A DNA stretch of 64,000 nucleotides, from NCBI GenBank assembly GCA_019914995.1, contig CM034145.1:5339262-5403261 (forward strand), read 5' to 3'. The notes under the pieces are model-generated. The model saw only the letters and a list, made by a program, of their open reading frames with translations. It ran no database searches and had not been told where the DNA came from. Every line of letters begins with the position of its first letter. The first letter of the stretch is position 1. This stretch comes from Acanthochlamys bracteata. Taxonomy: Eukaryota; Streptophyta; Magnoliopsida; Pandanales; Velloziaceae. This document shows, piece by piece, positions 13,405 to 24,214 of the stretch. The position numbers and the translations under genes were made by a program.

Positions 13405-13680
13405 TGCGTGTTTAAAAAGCTAGTAATTAAGTTTTATAAAAATAAAAAATAAAAAATAAAATTTTTTTAAAAAATAAAGTGGAAGTAAAGTTTAGTATTT
13501 ATATTTCAATAATTTTTGAAAATATATGAAAAATTAAAAAATATAATTGTATTGAAAAGTTTGTAAATAAAAAAATTGAAACTGAAATTTTGTATGTAGA
13601 AGTAGAATTCTAAATTTTAAAATAATCAAAATATATGAAGTGTTTGAAACTCAAAATTTGATTAAAAAAAAGTAAAATTA
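13405..13680 (+). mobile_element. Decayed Tourist-like MITE, truncated at its 3' end
   Basis: The sequence aligns by eye with the three MITE copies at 24855, 35038 and 36182. Shared blocks in order are GCGTGTTTAAA, AATAAAGTGGAAGT, TTTAGTATTTATATTTCAAT, AATTGTATTGAAAAGT, GTAGAAGTAGAATTCTAAAT, TGTTTGAAACTCAAAATTTG. The last ~25 bases (terminal repeat) are missing and the sequence passes straight into GC-rich DNA. Confidence 0.6.
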
Positions 13681-14400
13681 CCGACGGTGGAGGTGCTCTT
13701 CAGCTTCTGTCGGATCCATGCTGTCAAATATTCACCTCTGATACACGGTGAAAATCTTGCTCTAAACAACCACAAAAAAAAAAAAAAAAAATTGAATCGG
13801 TTGACGTGAATTGGAAAACAGAACTACAGAAGAGAAAGAGATGGTTATAGAATTCGAACGAAAATTGAAGCTTTGGAACAATAGAACAAAGCTTCGTACG
13901 AACAACACAAACAGGTTATCTTTGTGTACCTGAAGAAAACTATAATGTCAATGGTCAGAGCTCGACTGTGAGTCCCAGTCCCATTTTTTCTCTAATTTCT
14001 TTCTTTGTTTATTTGTAATTTATGAACCATAAAAATAAAGAAATTGGTTGGAACAAAAGATTTGATTTAATCTATTACAAGCATACCAAGCATGAGAAGG
14101 AAACAGATACAAAGATATATTGATGAAAACCAAAATTGCAGAAGATGAACATAAAAAACCCTATTCAACTTGCTCTGAAAGAACATTTTACAGCAGTTAC
14201 AAGTAAATAAATTTCCCGAAACAATCCCAAATCAAGTTTCCTCAACAATAAATTCTAAAAATCAAGTTAGTTAATTTTACCAAAGAATCATCCTCTGATG
14301 CTGACATCTTTCAACATAATCGTCCGTTTCCTGCAGTGGTGCGCCCTCTTATGCCTGAGACCAGTCCCCCGCTTGCATCGAGAAGAAACCAGGAGATTGT

Positions 14401-17400
14401 TCAATCCTCAAACATAAGAGTTAGTCTAAGCTCTTCCAAATAGCAGCTGCATTTCCGTCTTGCAAAAGTCAAGTATCCCGTGTGTCCTTTTGCCTCGCTA
14501 CAAGGCCTTGCCATGATGCACGTGCTTGCATTGAGGCTTTTACCGTTACCTTCAGTAACAGAAGGCTGCCTTCGCTTGCGCGGAAGAGATATTGGGCTAC
14601 CTTCATCACCTGTATTACTGCTCATTGTTCCTTCTTTGATTTCATAAGTTCGAAGGAGAACCTCAAAGGTCCTTATATCTGCAAGTTAGTTATGAATAGC
14701 ACACAAATATTTTAGCAAGAATAGCGATGGATGGCAAGAGTGTATAAGCAACAACCAAGAACACTGAAACTCAATAAGTAAGTATCGTCAGTAGAGTAGA
14801 GCTTCAGACAACAGATAACAATACTCAAATTTTACCAAGAAACCTCCAGCCACGCAATTACATGATTGCAAAATGGAGTGTTGGCAGTATATTCGAAGTC
14901 AAATTTTCATATTCAACTTGCTCCAATTGGAACTCCTAGCTGGGTCGCTCAGGTATAATATAAGATTCAGCATAAATGCCTATGCCCACAGGGTCTAAAA
15001 TTACTTTTCTAATGTCTCCACAAAATATTCTAGCAATGTACCTGAAGAAAGAAATATCAAGCTTTTCTATAAATGTCGTTAATTGTTGTGTTTCTTGAAT
15101 ACAATTGTTGGTTCAAGGATAAGATGTCACAAATCTCAATACTCTTTTCTGCTATTCAGAAGAAAATTTAACATGCTCACAGCATACTGAATGCAGTATG
15201 CACTTGCTATGTGCATGATTTTGAGAGTATTACTATGATTAATCTTGGCCACCTGCACAGTAACAAATGCCAGACACACAAGGACTGAATAGTGTTTTAA
15301 CCCTCCAATGTATTTCCTGCAGTGTGTTTGCAAAAGTGTGTTCTGTACAGCACTTCAGTGCCATATTGTTTTTAACCTATTTGAATTATTTTTAACATCC
15401 TCTCACATTTAGTGGAAGACTTTCCATGACAACCTAACCTCACTTGTCAAGAGGAAGGAAAAATGTGGAAAGAAACGTTGGCAGGTGGGTGGGTGCTTTG
15501 GAGAATACTTAAAAGCTTATCATCTTGTTCAGTGGAAGGTATGTGCTCTTGAAGAATAGGAACTGCAACATCACTGCTAAGTAGCATCCCTCTTATGAAA
15601 TTGCTTAAAAATAGAAGACTTTTCTTTTCTTAAAAAAAAGGGTGAAACTATTGCACCTGTAAAGTTTGACCTCAAAGCTTCACATGAACGTTGTACTTGC
15701 TCAATGCACGGTGAAAATGAGCATACAACACCATCCTGCTTCAACATCTTTCCAACAGATGGAATTGCCAGCCAAGGTTGAGGAAGATCAAGGAATGCTG
15801 AATCTGTAATCCCACTAAACTCATCCGGAAATCCCTGCCCTTGAATATCTCGAACGCCAACTGTAACTAAACTTCCCAGCCCATTTCTCTCAAAATCTTC
15901 CCTGTTGAAAATTAGATAAAACTAGGGGAAGGGCAAGAAGAGAAGAAAAATGCTTCTATTTCATAGATTTTCAGTCAGTACAGGTCATGATCCCCAGGGT
16001 CATCATGTATGTGAACACATACAACTCAAACAGAATTTGAACAAACAGAAAGTTAGAAACTGTAAATATTTGCTCATATTTATATTTTCTGCTAATTATT
16101 AATCTTAGAAACATGCTAAGAAAAATTTAAAGAGGGGACTGAGGGAAAAGAAAGTATAAGGGGATCAATGATGTTGCCAGGTAAACAAAAATACTTAAGA
16201 AAGCTTCCATAGCAAGATTTTCATTCCAGTGCATTCCGACTTTGGTTCCCATACTGATTCTGGTATAGAGACCAAACACACATGTAGTGCTATATAGCTC
16301 AGCTGCTCGAGACCAAGTCTACTTTGATTGAGCCAAAGGAAGGAAAGTATTCTGCCACTCTTTACTCATTAGGAAAGAGGCAATCTTCTACATGTGAAGG
16401 CTTTTCACGTACTTCCAAATGTATTATGTGATCCAAGGAGTAGAAACAAAAGCCTCTTAAAACTTGGAGCTCGGATGACATCAAATTGGAAGACACAAGA
16501 ATAAGTTATGAAGACAGGATAAGGAAACTGCAGACACAATAGTTTTTAAAAAAAATGAGCGGATTGACACAATACAATTTCATCTTATATTGTTATGATC
16601 ATGGAATTGAAGAAACATACTGTCTAAAAGAAAAGGTTTCTAAAGACATTTTTTGGAATGAATATCTAAGACAGACATCATAAGGAGGAATCAGGTACCA
16701 ATGTTCTAGACATCAGCAGCTCCTATTTCTCATGCATATGAGTGCATACATGTAAAGCGAAATTGCTAACTGTAAAGTTCGACCTTTCTTTCCAAGTTCA
16801 AGGTGAAGTACAAACACATTGAATTCACCATGTATAGCCTTTATGACAGACAATTCAAGAGCAGATATGTCTATGAAAGTAAAACTCAATAGATGTGGAA
16901 TTAAAGTGCTTCTTTATTTGGAAGTCAGTGTTTTAGAAGATAAGTCTATGAAAGTAAAACTCAATAGATGTTGATAAAGTTCGCTTCTTTATTTGGAAGT
17001 CAGTGTTTTAGATGAAGAATGAGCTGTTACATACAATGCATACGAAGAGGGTCATTAGTCAGAATTCAAGTAAGAACAACTGGGTTTCATTAGACTTAAG
17101 ACGTAGAAAACATCCTAGACTAACACTGAGTATTAGTTTAGTTGGCAAGCTTTTGCTCCTAGAAAGGAACCCATCCCTATGCTTAATTCCTATTCGTTTA
17201 TTGCAGTACCAACATAATCTCCTCTCTATTAATCAAACCAATTCCTCCTCTTCTCGGCTGACATAATTGGAGGTACAGATATACATCACTTTAATGTAAG
17301 TTTTGCCAAATAGCTCTAACATAGGTCCTTAACAGAGCTACAGCGTTATTCTATATGAGCTTATAAAAAGTTGCTAATTATGAGTTCGAATAGAAGCAAT

Positions 17401-18158
17401 CTATAAAATCTGCCTCCAAAGCCTAGCTTCACATGATGAAGATATTATTCCCGTCTAAACATGCGATTACACAAGCATGTGCAGATATTAACCTTACATC
17501 TATGCCCTAGAACTATGAACCAACAACCATCATGTTCAACAATAATCTCTGATACAGAACAAGCATGCATGATTCTCTAAAATGACATCTCACTCCCTTT
17601 TTCTTGTTCCCCAAGTATAAATCTAATGCAACTAGCTTCATCAGTTTGTCGATACTCTACTAAACATATTTAGAAATTTACTCAAGTTTACAAGTGGCTC
17701 ATAACATACCTAGCTGAGGCAGCCCTTTGCTCATGGAAGTCAAACGTGTATACATGGCCTGAAGGTGCAACAGCTCTAGCAAGAGAGGTAGTTAGAGAAC
17801 CACTACCAGTGCCTGACTCAAGAACAATGCATCCAGGAACAATTTCCAAAAAAGATATCACCAAGCTAATATCGGCAAGATATAGAATCTGTGTCCTATG
17901 GCTTAGAACAAGCGTCCACAATTCAGGGGTCGGCGCTAGTAAATACACATATCCACCTTTGTTACTAAAAACCTTCGACCCAAAGTGCTGTCCTATCCAA
18001 TCAGCATGCTTAAACACTCCAAATCTATTCTGAAAAACAGAGTCTTTACACACTTTGACTGCTTTCATGTTGTCATGCCTCTCATACACAATAACCAAAT
18101 CTCCTTCACTGATTCGTTTCTCAAATGAAATCCTCATTGAAGGATCAACCAGAATCAT
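14401..18158 (-). CDS. TRM61: tRNA (adenine-58-N1) methyltransferase catalytic subunit
   Basis: Three coding exons (18158-17710, 15901-15657, 14678-14401) give 323 aa. The enzyme, with its non-catalytic partner TRM6, puts N1-methyl on A58 in the T-loop of tRNAs, using S-adenosylmethionine. The N-terminal part has the family-typical EGDLVIVYERHDNM, VFQNRFGVFKHADWIG and YLLAPTPELWTLVLSHRTQI. The SAM-binding motif I is VLESGTGSGSLTTSLARAV (about residues 111-129). The exon-2 motif LDLPQPW carries the catalytic-site Asp of this Rossmann family. Exon 3 begins DIRTFEVLLRTYEIK, then a basic nuclear-signal-like PRKRRQ and a conserved RPCSEAKGHTGYLTFARR. A probable 5' UTR exon (about 18617-18700) is spliced to an acceptor at 18229. 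Intron 2 (about 1 kb) and intron 1 (1.8 kb) hold no other gene. Length and motifs match plant orthologues. Confidence 0.95.
16870..17014. repeat. 75-bp tandem duplication inside TRM61 intron 1
   Basis: A block starting TCTATGAAAGTAAAACTCAA and ending GAAGTCAGTGTTTTAGA occurs at about 16870-16940 and again at 16945-17014. The two copies differ at only a few positions, suggesting a recent tandem duplication in the intron. Confidence 0.85.
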
Positions 18159-18715
18159 CTTTCCGGAAACAGGCAAACAATTTTTAACAACTTTCAAGTA
18201 TTATCCCCACTACCTGACAGTTAAATACCTGCAAAGACATAATCAAGACTTTTGACAATCTTTCTCATCACTAAATAACAGATCAAATGAAATTATAACA
18301 ACTGACTTTAAGAAACTGATCCAAACACTTAAATTGAGTTTCTTGCATGCTTTACAATGCGAAAACTTTCCTTCCTATATCTTCTCTACCAGCCATATAC
18401 ACTATTCCCTTTAATATTACTACAATAATAAAAAGTATATTAACAAAAAACTCTAATTGACGAGAAGCTCTAATTTTCACAGAACTCAAACACTTGTAAA
18501 AATCGATTCTTTGACTCAAAAATATCTCTATCGGAAATCGTTCCAATCCAGAGTTGTATACAAAACCAGAGTAGTTAAACAGAAACTTCAAGAAGAACGA
18601 GAGAAAGAGCCTCACCTATCACCGCCGCCGCCTTTTGCCGCCGGTGACTGCCGCTGCTATCGAGAGTACAGCGTCTCAGAGAAACCACGAAACAAGAATT
18701 AGAGTGGATACAAAA

Positions 18716-18735
18716 ATATATATAAAGGTCACGTG
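18716..18735 (-). promoter_or_regulatory. TATA box and G-box of the TRM61 promoter
   Basis: Read on the minus strand, CACGTG (18735-18730) is followed 4 bases later by TTTATATATAT (18726-18716), a few bases upstream of the GC-rich probable 5' UTR exon of TRM61. The G-box abutting the TATA box is unusual. ACGT repeats continue outward (TACGTACGTG). The motifs are direct observation; the start-site assignment is inference. Confidence 0.45.
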
Positions 18736-20396
18736 ATACGTACGTGCAATATAATTGTTATTTTAATCCTTAACTTGGCTCCAATTGTATTTGAAACCCT
18801 GAATTAAACAGAAGTTATATGCAATTTAATCCCTGAATTGAATCTAGTGAAATTTTGTAGCATAGACAACAAGTACTTGTTCACTATTATTGACCAAAAA
18901 TAAATACAATTGAATTTGTTCATATTTATCAAATAAAAAAATGAAAAATATTTTAGTATGAGTAAAGAGAACTGTATATTAGTATTGTTTTGTATTTATG
19001 TTTCATTTTGTAGCTAGATTAAATATTAAACAACAATTTTGAAACAATTGCTAGTAATATATGGAGATGTTTACCTAGAGTTAAATTCATTTTTACAAAA
19101 TGAATTTTAAAAAATAAGTTTAAAATTTAAAAGTCAGTTTGATAAAAAGTAAAAATTTTGTATTTAATTTATATTAAATATGAATTTGAATAATTTTTAA
19201 ATTTAAAAATTGAAATTAAAATTTTTGGCAAAAAATTAAGTTTAATTTTTTGTGTGTTACTTTGGGCGTGTTTACTAATCTCATAAACTCTATTTTTTTC
19301 AAACTCATTTTTAATATAAAATAAAAATATAATTTTAATTTACTTTCGTTAATAAAAAAAATAAAAAATAAATTACGAAAATATGAGCATTGTTATCTAT
19401 CACCGTCTATGTCTCATAAGATTGTTTATTTTAAATTTAACAAATATTATTCCAAAAAAGCTTACTTTATAAATATTAGTGTTATAAATTACGAAATAAA
19501 AAGTTAATTTTGTTTACATTTCATGTTCTTAATATATAAAAATAATAATATATCAACAATTTAATTTATTTTCTGATGTAGTAAAAAATTTAAATTAATG
19601 CAATACTATTATTATTGTGATGATTTGTGTAAATATTTTTAAAAAATAATATCTCTATACGACATTAGGAGGTATTAACGAGTAGAATAAATGAAATTTA
19701 ATTAAAATTATTCGTTAATTTCAATTTATAAATTTAGTCAGTTAAGTATAATACTCAAACTTAAATAAGTATTTTTTTTATAACATTTTTCATCATATTA
19801 TTAAATAAATTATACATTTTTTTTGTTTATAATTTTATTTGCTCAATGTAATGAAAAAAAAAAATTAATATAAACGTAAGGTAATATATTACATGAATTG
19901 TTAAAACTTTTTTATACTAAATTGTTAAAAAATTTTATAAATAAATAATTATTTTACATATCAAATTTTTAAAATTTATTTTACCTTAAAATTTAGTTAT
20001 AAGATAATTGATTTTACATAATAAACTCTACTAAAATTTAATCAAAATGTAATTTTATTAGTAAAAAATTATGAAATATATTAAAAAATAATATAATGTA
20101 TGTTTATCTGCCATTTAAATTTTATTTTTTTCTAAACTTATTTTTATAAAATAAACAAAAATTTTAAGATAAAATTTTGTATTTAATTTTAATACAAAAT
20201 TAACTTACAAATTTTTTATTAGTAATTTAAAGTTTAAATTTAACTTTTTAAATTTACTTTAAAAAATGCGTTCATTTCAAGATAAACATATCCGAACTTA
20301 CCAAAGGCCATTAATCATCCATCCACGTGGCGTTCATCCGTTGGTTATATTTGCTGTTTGCTTTATTATATATGCGGATCCCACATAAGCGGATTG
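18736..20396. other. AT-rich intergenic spacer, divergent promoters
   Basis: This lies between the divergently transcribed TRM61 and RING genes. Stretches at about 19070-19260 and 20100-20290 share runs such as TTTTGTATTTAATTTATATTA with 11349-11580 and look like copies of one decayed AT-rich element. No open frame of interest. The last ~80 bp are less AT-rich and belong to the RING gene promoter. Confidence 0.45.
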
Positions 20397-20442
20397 TATA
20401 AATAAGAAGGTGAAGAGCTTCAATGCAGAGAGAGAGAGAGCG
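20397..20442 (+). promoter_or_regulatory. TATA box and GA-repeat at the RING gene 5' end
   Basis: TATAAATA at 20397-20404 lies about 25-30 bases before a (GA)n run (about 20425-20440), a spacing typical of a plant TATA promoter with a GA-rich 5' UTR. The leader to the ATG at 20568 would be about 140 bases. Confidence 0.5.
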
Positions 20443-20567
20443 AGGAGGAAACGGAGCGCCAAAACCCTCTTTGTTCAATTTCTCAAAATCCGGATTTCAC
20501 TTTTTAGTTCCTAAAAATTTGTTAGGTTTCGATAATTTTCGATTTTGTTGGGAGAACTATATAATCG

Positions 20568-23500
20568 ATGACTTCCTCAACTAAATCTACAATGGTTTTA
20601 CGGTCTGCGACCAAATCAGGTAAGTTGCAATATGTAATTTTGTTGAATTCGGCTCTTTTTCTATGTGTTTCTTTTATCATGAAATTTAATTTGGAGTTAT
20701 ATTCTTTAGTATTTTCATGTTAAAATCTGAAATTACTTTAGTTGTGGTGTGGTTTTCCTCTGTTCTTGTAGTTGGAACTTTAAAATTGGTTGTTTAAATT
20801 TGGTTATGGTATTTTGATTGGGATTTTTTAAGTTGAAAGAATCTCGGTTGAAGGAAAATTCTGCAAATGCCCCGATTTTACTTAAAAATAGTGCAATGCG
20901 TATAAAGTATTCAGCTTTTGCTGTTAATTTCTTTGGTATGCTCATGTTTATGTGTTCATGTAGTTGAATTTGATTGTTTAATTTTGGTTCTAGTATTTGA
21001 TTAGGAATTTTTTAGTTGCAAGATTCATGGTTTAAGAAAATTTCCTGCAAGTGTGGATTTTGAAGATGATATGAAATGTTTGTGGTTTAGAAATGCCTCA
21101 CTTGTAGTTAATAGGTAAGTCTTTGTGTTAACGGTAACCAAGAAATCGGCAATAAAGGACTAGAGCAAACAAGACCTTGCAGCAGCAGCAATGAATTTAA
21201 GTAGTGAAAGAAATTATTTGAGACAGCAAGACTGCTAAGATTAGTATATCGATAGACAGTAATGACTAACGGCTTGTTCCTCCCAGAAGATCAAATTTGT
21301 TTAAATTCTTAGGAAGATACCAGAAAAGTGAAAAAAGAAATCAGACTGTCTAGGAAAATAATAAGTTAATTCTCCTGTTACCTTATTCATATTTAAATGT
21401 TTGTGAAGTGTAGTAACACTGAAGCTAAAGTGAAGGAGTAAATAAAAAACATAGCTCAGAAGGAGATGCCTACTGTCTTTAAAAGTAGTATGCATAGCAA
21501 TGAATTCAGCTCGGGTTGTTCCAGTGTTTTGAGTTTGTGCTATATAGATGGTACTGTGATTCTTATATAGCACCCTTGAATTGCATGGGACATAGTTTGA
21601 CAACCCTGCGCTGCTATCCACAGTTCTTCATTAGCATATTCCTTCACTTTAAGTTCCAACTTTCCTAGTTTTCTGAACATATTCTGTTATGATTCACTGC
21701 GCTCCTTCATCTTTCAAGCTTGGGCATTCCGAAAACATGCAAAACAACTTGGGCTTTTGTTTGACGGATGCTGTCGTTGCAGTTTCCTGAGGGTAATACT
21801 GCTTTAATCTGTTGTCTTGAAATTGGCACTTCTATTGTCCTGATCTTGTCCTTTTAGCTAGCCAGTAATAACATTCGCAATTGGTGATTTATCGTCAAGG
21901 TTACTGCAAGATTCAGTTTCTTAACATTTATCTTGTTGCAATATCTCTGATATAAGAGTACACACCCAATATAGATTTGCATATGGCATTTAGTGTTATT
22001 GCTGTCCAAGTTGCAATCCGTATCTATAGTTATCTTCTCATGATTTATCCTCTGTCTGTTTGCTCTTATAGCTGAAGCTGGTAGGTCGATTACAGTAGAG
22101 ACAACACCATCTAGTGGTGCACGCAATGTTCGGGCTTTGGCATCTACAATAAAAAATGTTGTGCGAGGTGCTCGTCCTTGTTCATCTGGCAACGGCCACG
22201 TAAAAGTAAATGTAAAAGTATGTCCTGCAGCTGATGTTAGTTTGACTGGAGAAGTTGCTTCAGGAACTAATATTATTTCCGAAGATGTCATAGTTACTGC
22301 AAACCAACAGAATTGCAGTAAGGGAGTCGAAGACAGATCATCCTCTTGCAGTGCTCAAGATGATTCTGGTGTTTTTAGTCGTTCTGGAACCAAAAGAGTT
22401 TCAAGTGTAGGTTGCAAGCCGCAGTTAACTCCTAAAACCAAGAGTTTGACACTAGAGTCATTCTCCACAGAGCTACCGATGATGCCAAAAGGTCAGGACA
22501 CTAGAACAAGAGTATATCTGAAATAGCACGATGGTAACAAATCCAATTTGTTCACAGGACGAACTTCAAGAAGCCGCAGTTTAGCTTCAAAATCCAACAA
22601 CTTGAAGGACAGAGCATCTGTCTCAGAACAACCTACAATATGTAAAGGTTTGTAGCAACTTGACCAGACACCAAAATCGATCTCAACTACGAAGCATAAC
22701 AATGTCACTCTGACTGCAGGTAAACAACATGCAGGGTGCAGCAGTTCATCTGTCGCTACTGGCAGCTCAGCATTCACATCATTGAGCACAAACCAACCTA
22801 GAGTTTCTAACAGTTTGAATAAAAAAACTGAGAGAAACCATTATCTATTATAGCACCATTGTAACAATATCATTCTGATTGCAGGGAAGCAAGTTGCGGG
22901 AAGCAGCAGGGTAACTCCCACAACAGGTTGTTTGCTGATGCAATCATCTGCTTCCGATCAGCCTAGAGTTCTTAAAGGTCTGTGTAGACTTCATTACAAG
23001 CGTTTTTAATTTAACTAGTATGAAACTAACGTTATCTATGACTGCTTTGAATTAAATTGCAGGATGCAGCAGAGTACCTCCCACAACAGGTTGTTTGCTA
23101 ACACAATCATCTTCTGCAGATCAACCTAGTGTTCCTAAAGGTCTGTATAAACTTAACCAGAGATTGCAATATATCCAACCGTAATGAAGGTAAGACTGTC
23201 TCTATGTTACAGGGAAACAAACCGCAGCCAACAGCAGTTCACCTGCCAAGACTGACACCTTGACAGCACAGACATCTGCTGCAGGTCAAGCTCAAGTTTC
23301 TAAAGGTCTTCACCAACTTAATACTTACACAGACGGTGACTACTTCACCTATGACAAAAACTTGTATGATGCATGACGGTGACTACTTCGATATGATTGC
23401 AGGCGAAGAAATTGTAGGGACAAAAACTTGGAGCGAACAAATAGCCAGTATTGGACATGGACTGCCACCTATGACAAATAACTCTGGAACTTCCAAAGGT

Positions 23501-24214
23501 CTTCAACAACTTAAGTCTTAAGCAGATTTTGTTTTCTCAAAAGTACTACGTAACCTAGACTTTGATGTAACTATAGCAAGCGTAAAGGTGAGGTTTCAAT
23601 ATGAATGCAGGAAAAGAAATTGCAGGGACAAAAACTTGCAGCCCTCGTACTCTTCGTATTGGACATGGACTGCAACCTAAGCCGAGTAGCGCTGGAAACC
23701 ACAAAAGGTTGACACTTTTCAGCTCAAATGGTCAGCCAAAGCAGCCACAGGAGCCTCCTCCTATCTATCACATTAAATCAGACAGTAAGAAGCCTTGAAA
23801 CATACTCCCCTATCAATTGATGTTCCTGAACTATAACTCTCTGCTGAGTATTTCATGCATTTTGTGAATTTCTTACTAACTTGTCACAAGTTCAGCCTAG
23901 TGTATACCATGGTACTACTTCAGACTTGATGCAGATAGTTTCTGATTGGAGCACTGTTATGTGCAGTTTCGGTTTCAGAATTCTTAGGCATTACTACAGA
24001 TGAAATCTCACAACTCTGCGTGAGGTGTGAGCTATGTAAAATCGATCTTGCATTTCCACCGCCAAAAGGTTATTGCAACGACAAGATCAACTCCAGAATG
24101 CACGCCGTCTTGCCATGCCGCCACTGTTTTCACGCCTGCTGTTTGGAAAATCTATTCGGTCCTGTTCCAACGTGCGTCCGCTGTGTAGAAGCTCAAGCTG
24201 CTACGGAGAGCTGA
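20568..24214 (+). CDS. RING-H2 protein with duplicated mini-exon array
   Basis: Ten exons (20568-20619, 22072-22491, 22558-22647, 22720-22812, 22885-22977, 23063-23140, 23213-23305, 23403-23498, 23611-23784, 23967-24214) join without a stop into 478 aa; every intron is phase 1. I do not recognise the family. The C-terminus has a RING-H2-type zinc-ligand series: CELC, a 26-residue loop, then CRHCFHACC (Cys-x-His, His-x2-His, x2-Cys), ten residues, then CVRC. RING-H2 domains usually recruit E2 enzymes, so it may be a ubiquitin ligase; this is inference. The N-terminus begins MTSSTKSTMVLRSATKS, and residues 1-~390 are Ser/Thr/Gln-rich, low in hydrophobics and probably disordered. Exons 3-9 are tandem duplicates. 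Intron 1 (1.45 kb) is the only long intron. The donor after exon 4 (AACA/GTTTG) is weak. No membrane segment or signal peptide is visible. Confidence 0.75.
22558..23784 (+). repeat. Tandem array of seven duplicated phase-1 exons
   Basis: Exons 3-9 of the RING gene measure 90, 93, 93, 78, 93, 96 and 174 nt. Most start GGNAARCAA..GCAG and end CAACCTAGNGTTNCTAAAG, encoding units of the type G-K-Q-x-A-G-S-S ... S-A-x-Q-P-x-V-x-K. Introns between them are short (72, 72, 85, 72, 97, 112 nt), so the basic duplicated unit is exon 93 + intron 72 = about 165 bp. Exons 5 and 6 share long identical runs (CCCACAACAGGTTGTTTGCT) that continue into the intron starts. Exons 8 and 9 form a second pair (GTKTxS..., IGHGL.P). 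Exon 6 lacks 15 nt at its front. Confidence 0.85.

Larger units (their letters stand above)
12636..14400. other. Intergenic spacer with repeats
   Basis: This lies between the transporter pseudogene and the 3' end of the TRM61 gene. It holds an AT-rich foldback element (about 13000-13200), a decayed MITE (about 13405-13680) and, on the minus strand at 13721-13683, a short ATG-initiated frame (MDPTEAEEHLHRR) that runs into the MITE edge. 14100-14400 is probably TRM61 3' UTR. No complete gene is visible. Confidence 0.45.

Noticed and set aside
14401-18158. Possibility of a separate gene in the long TRM61 introns
   Set aside because: Open frames inside introns (for example 15136-15333 and 17012-17266) show no conserved motif and no splice structure of their own.
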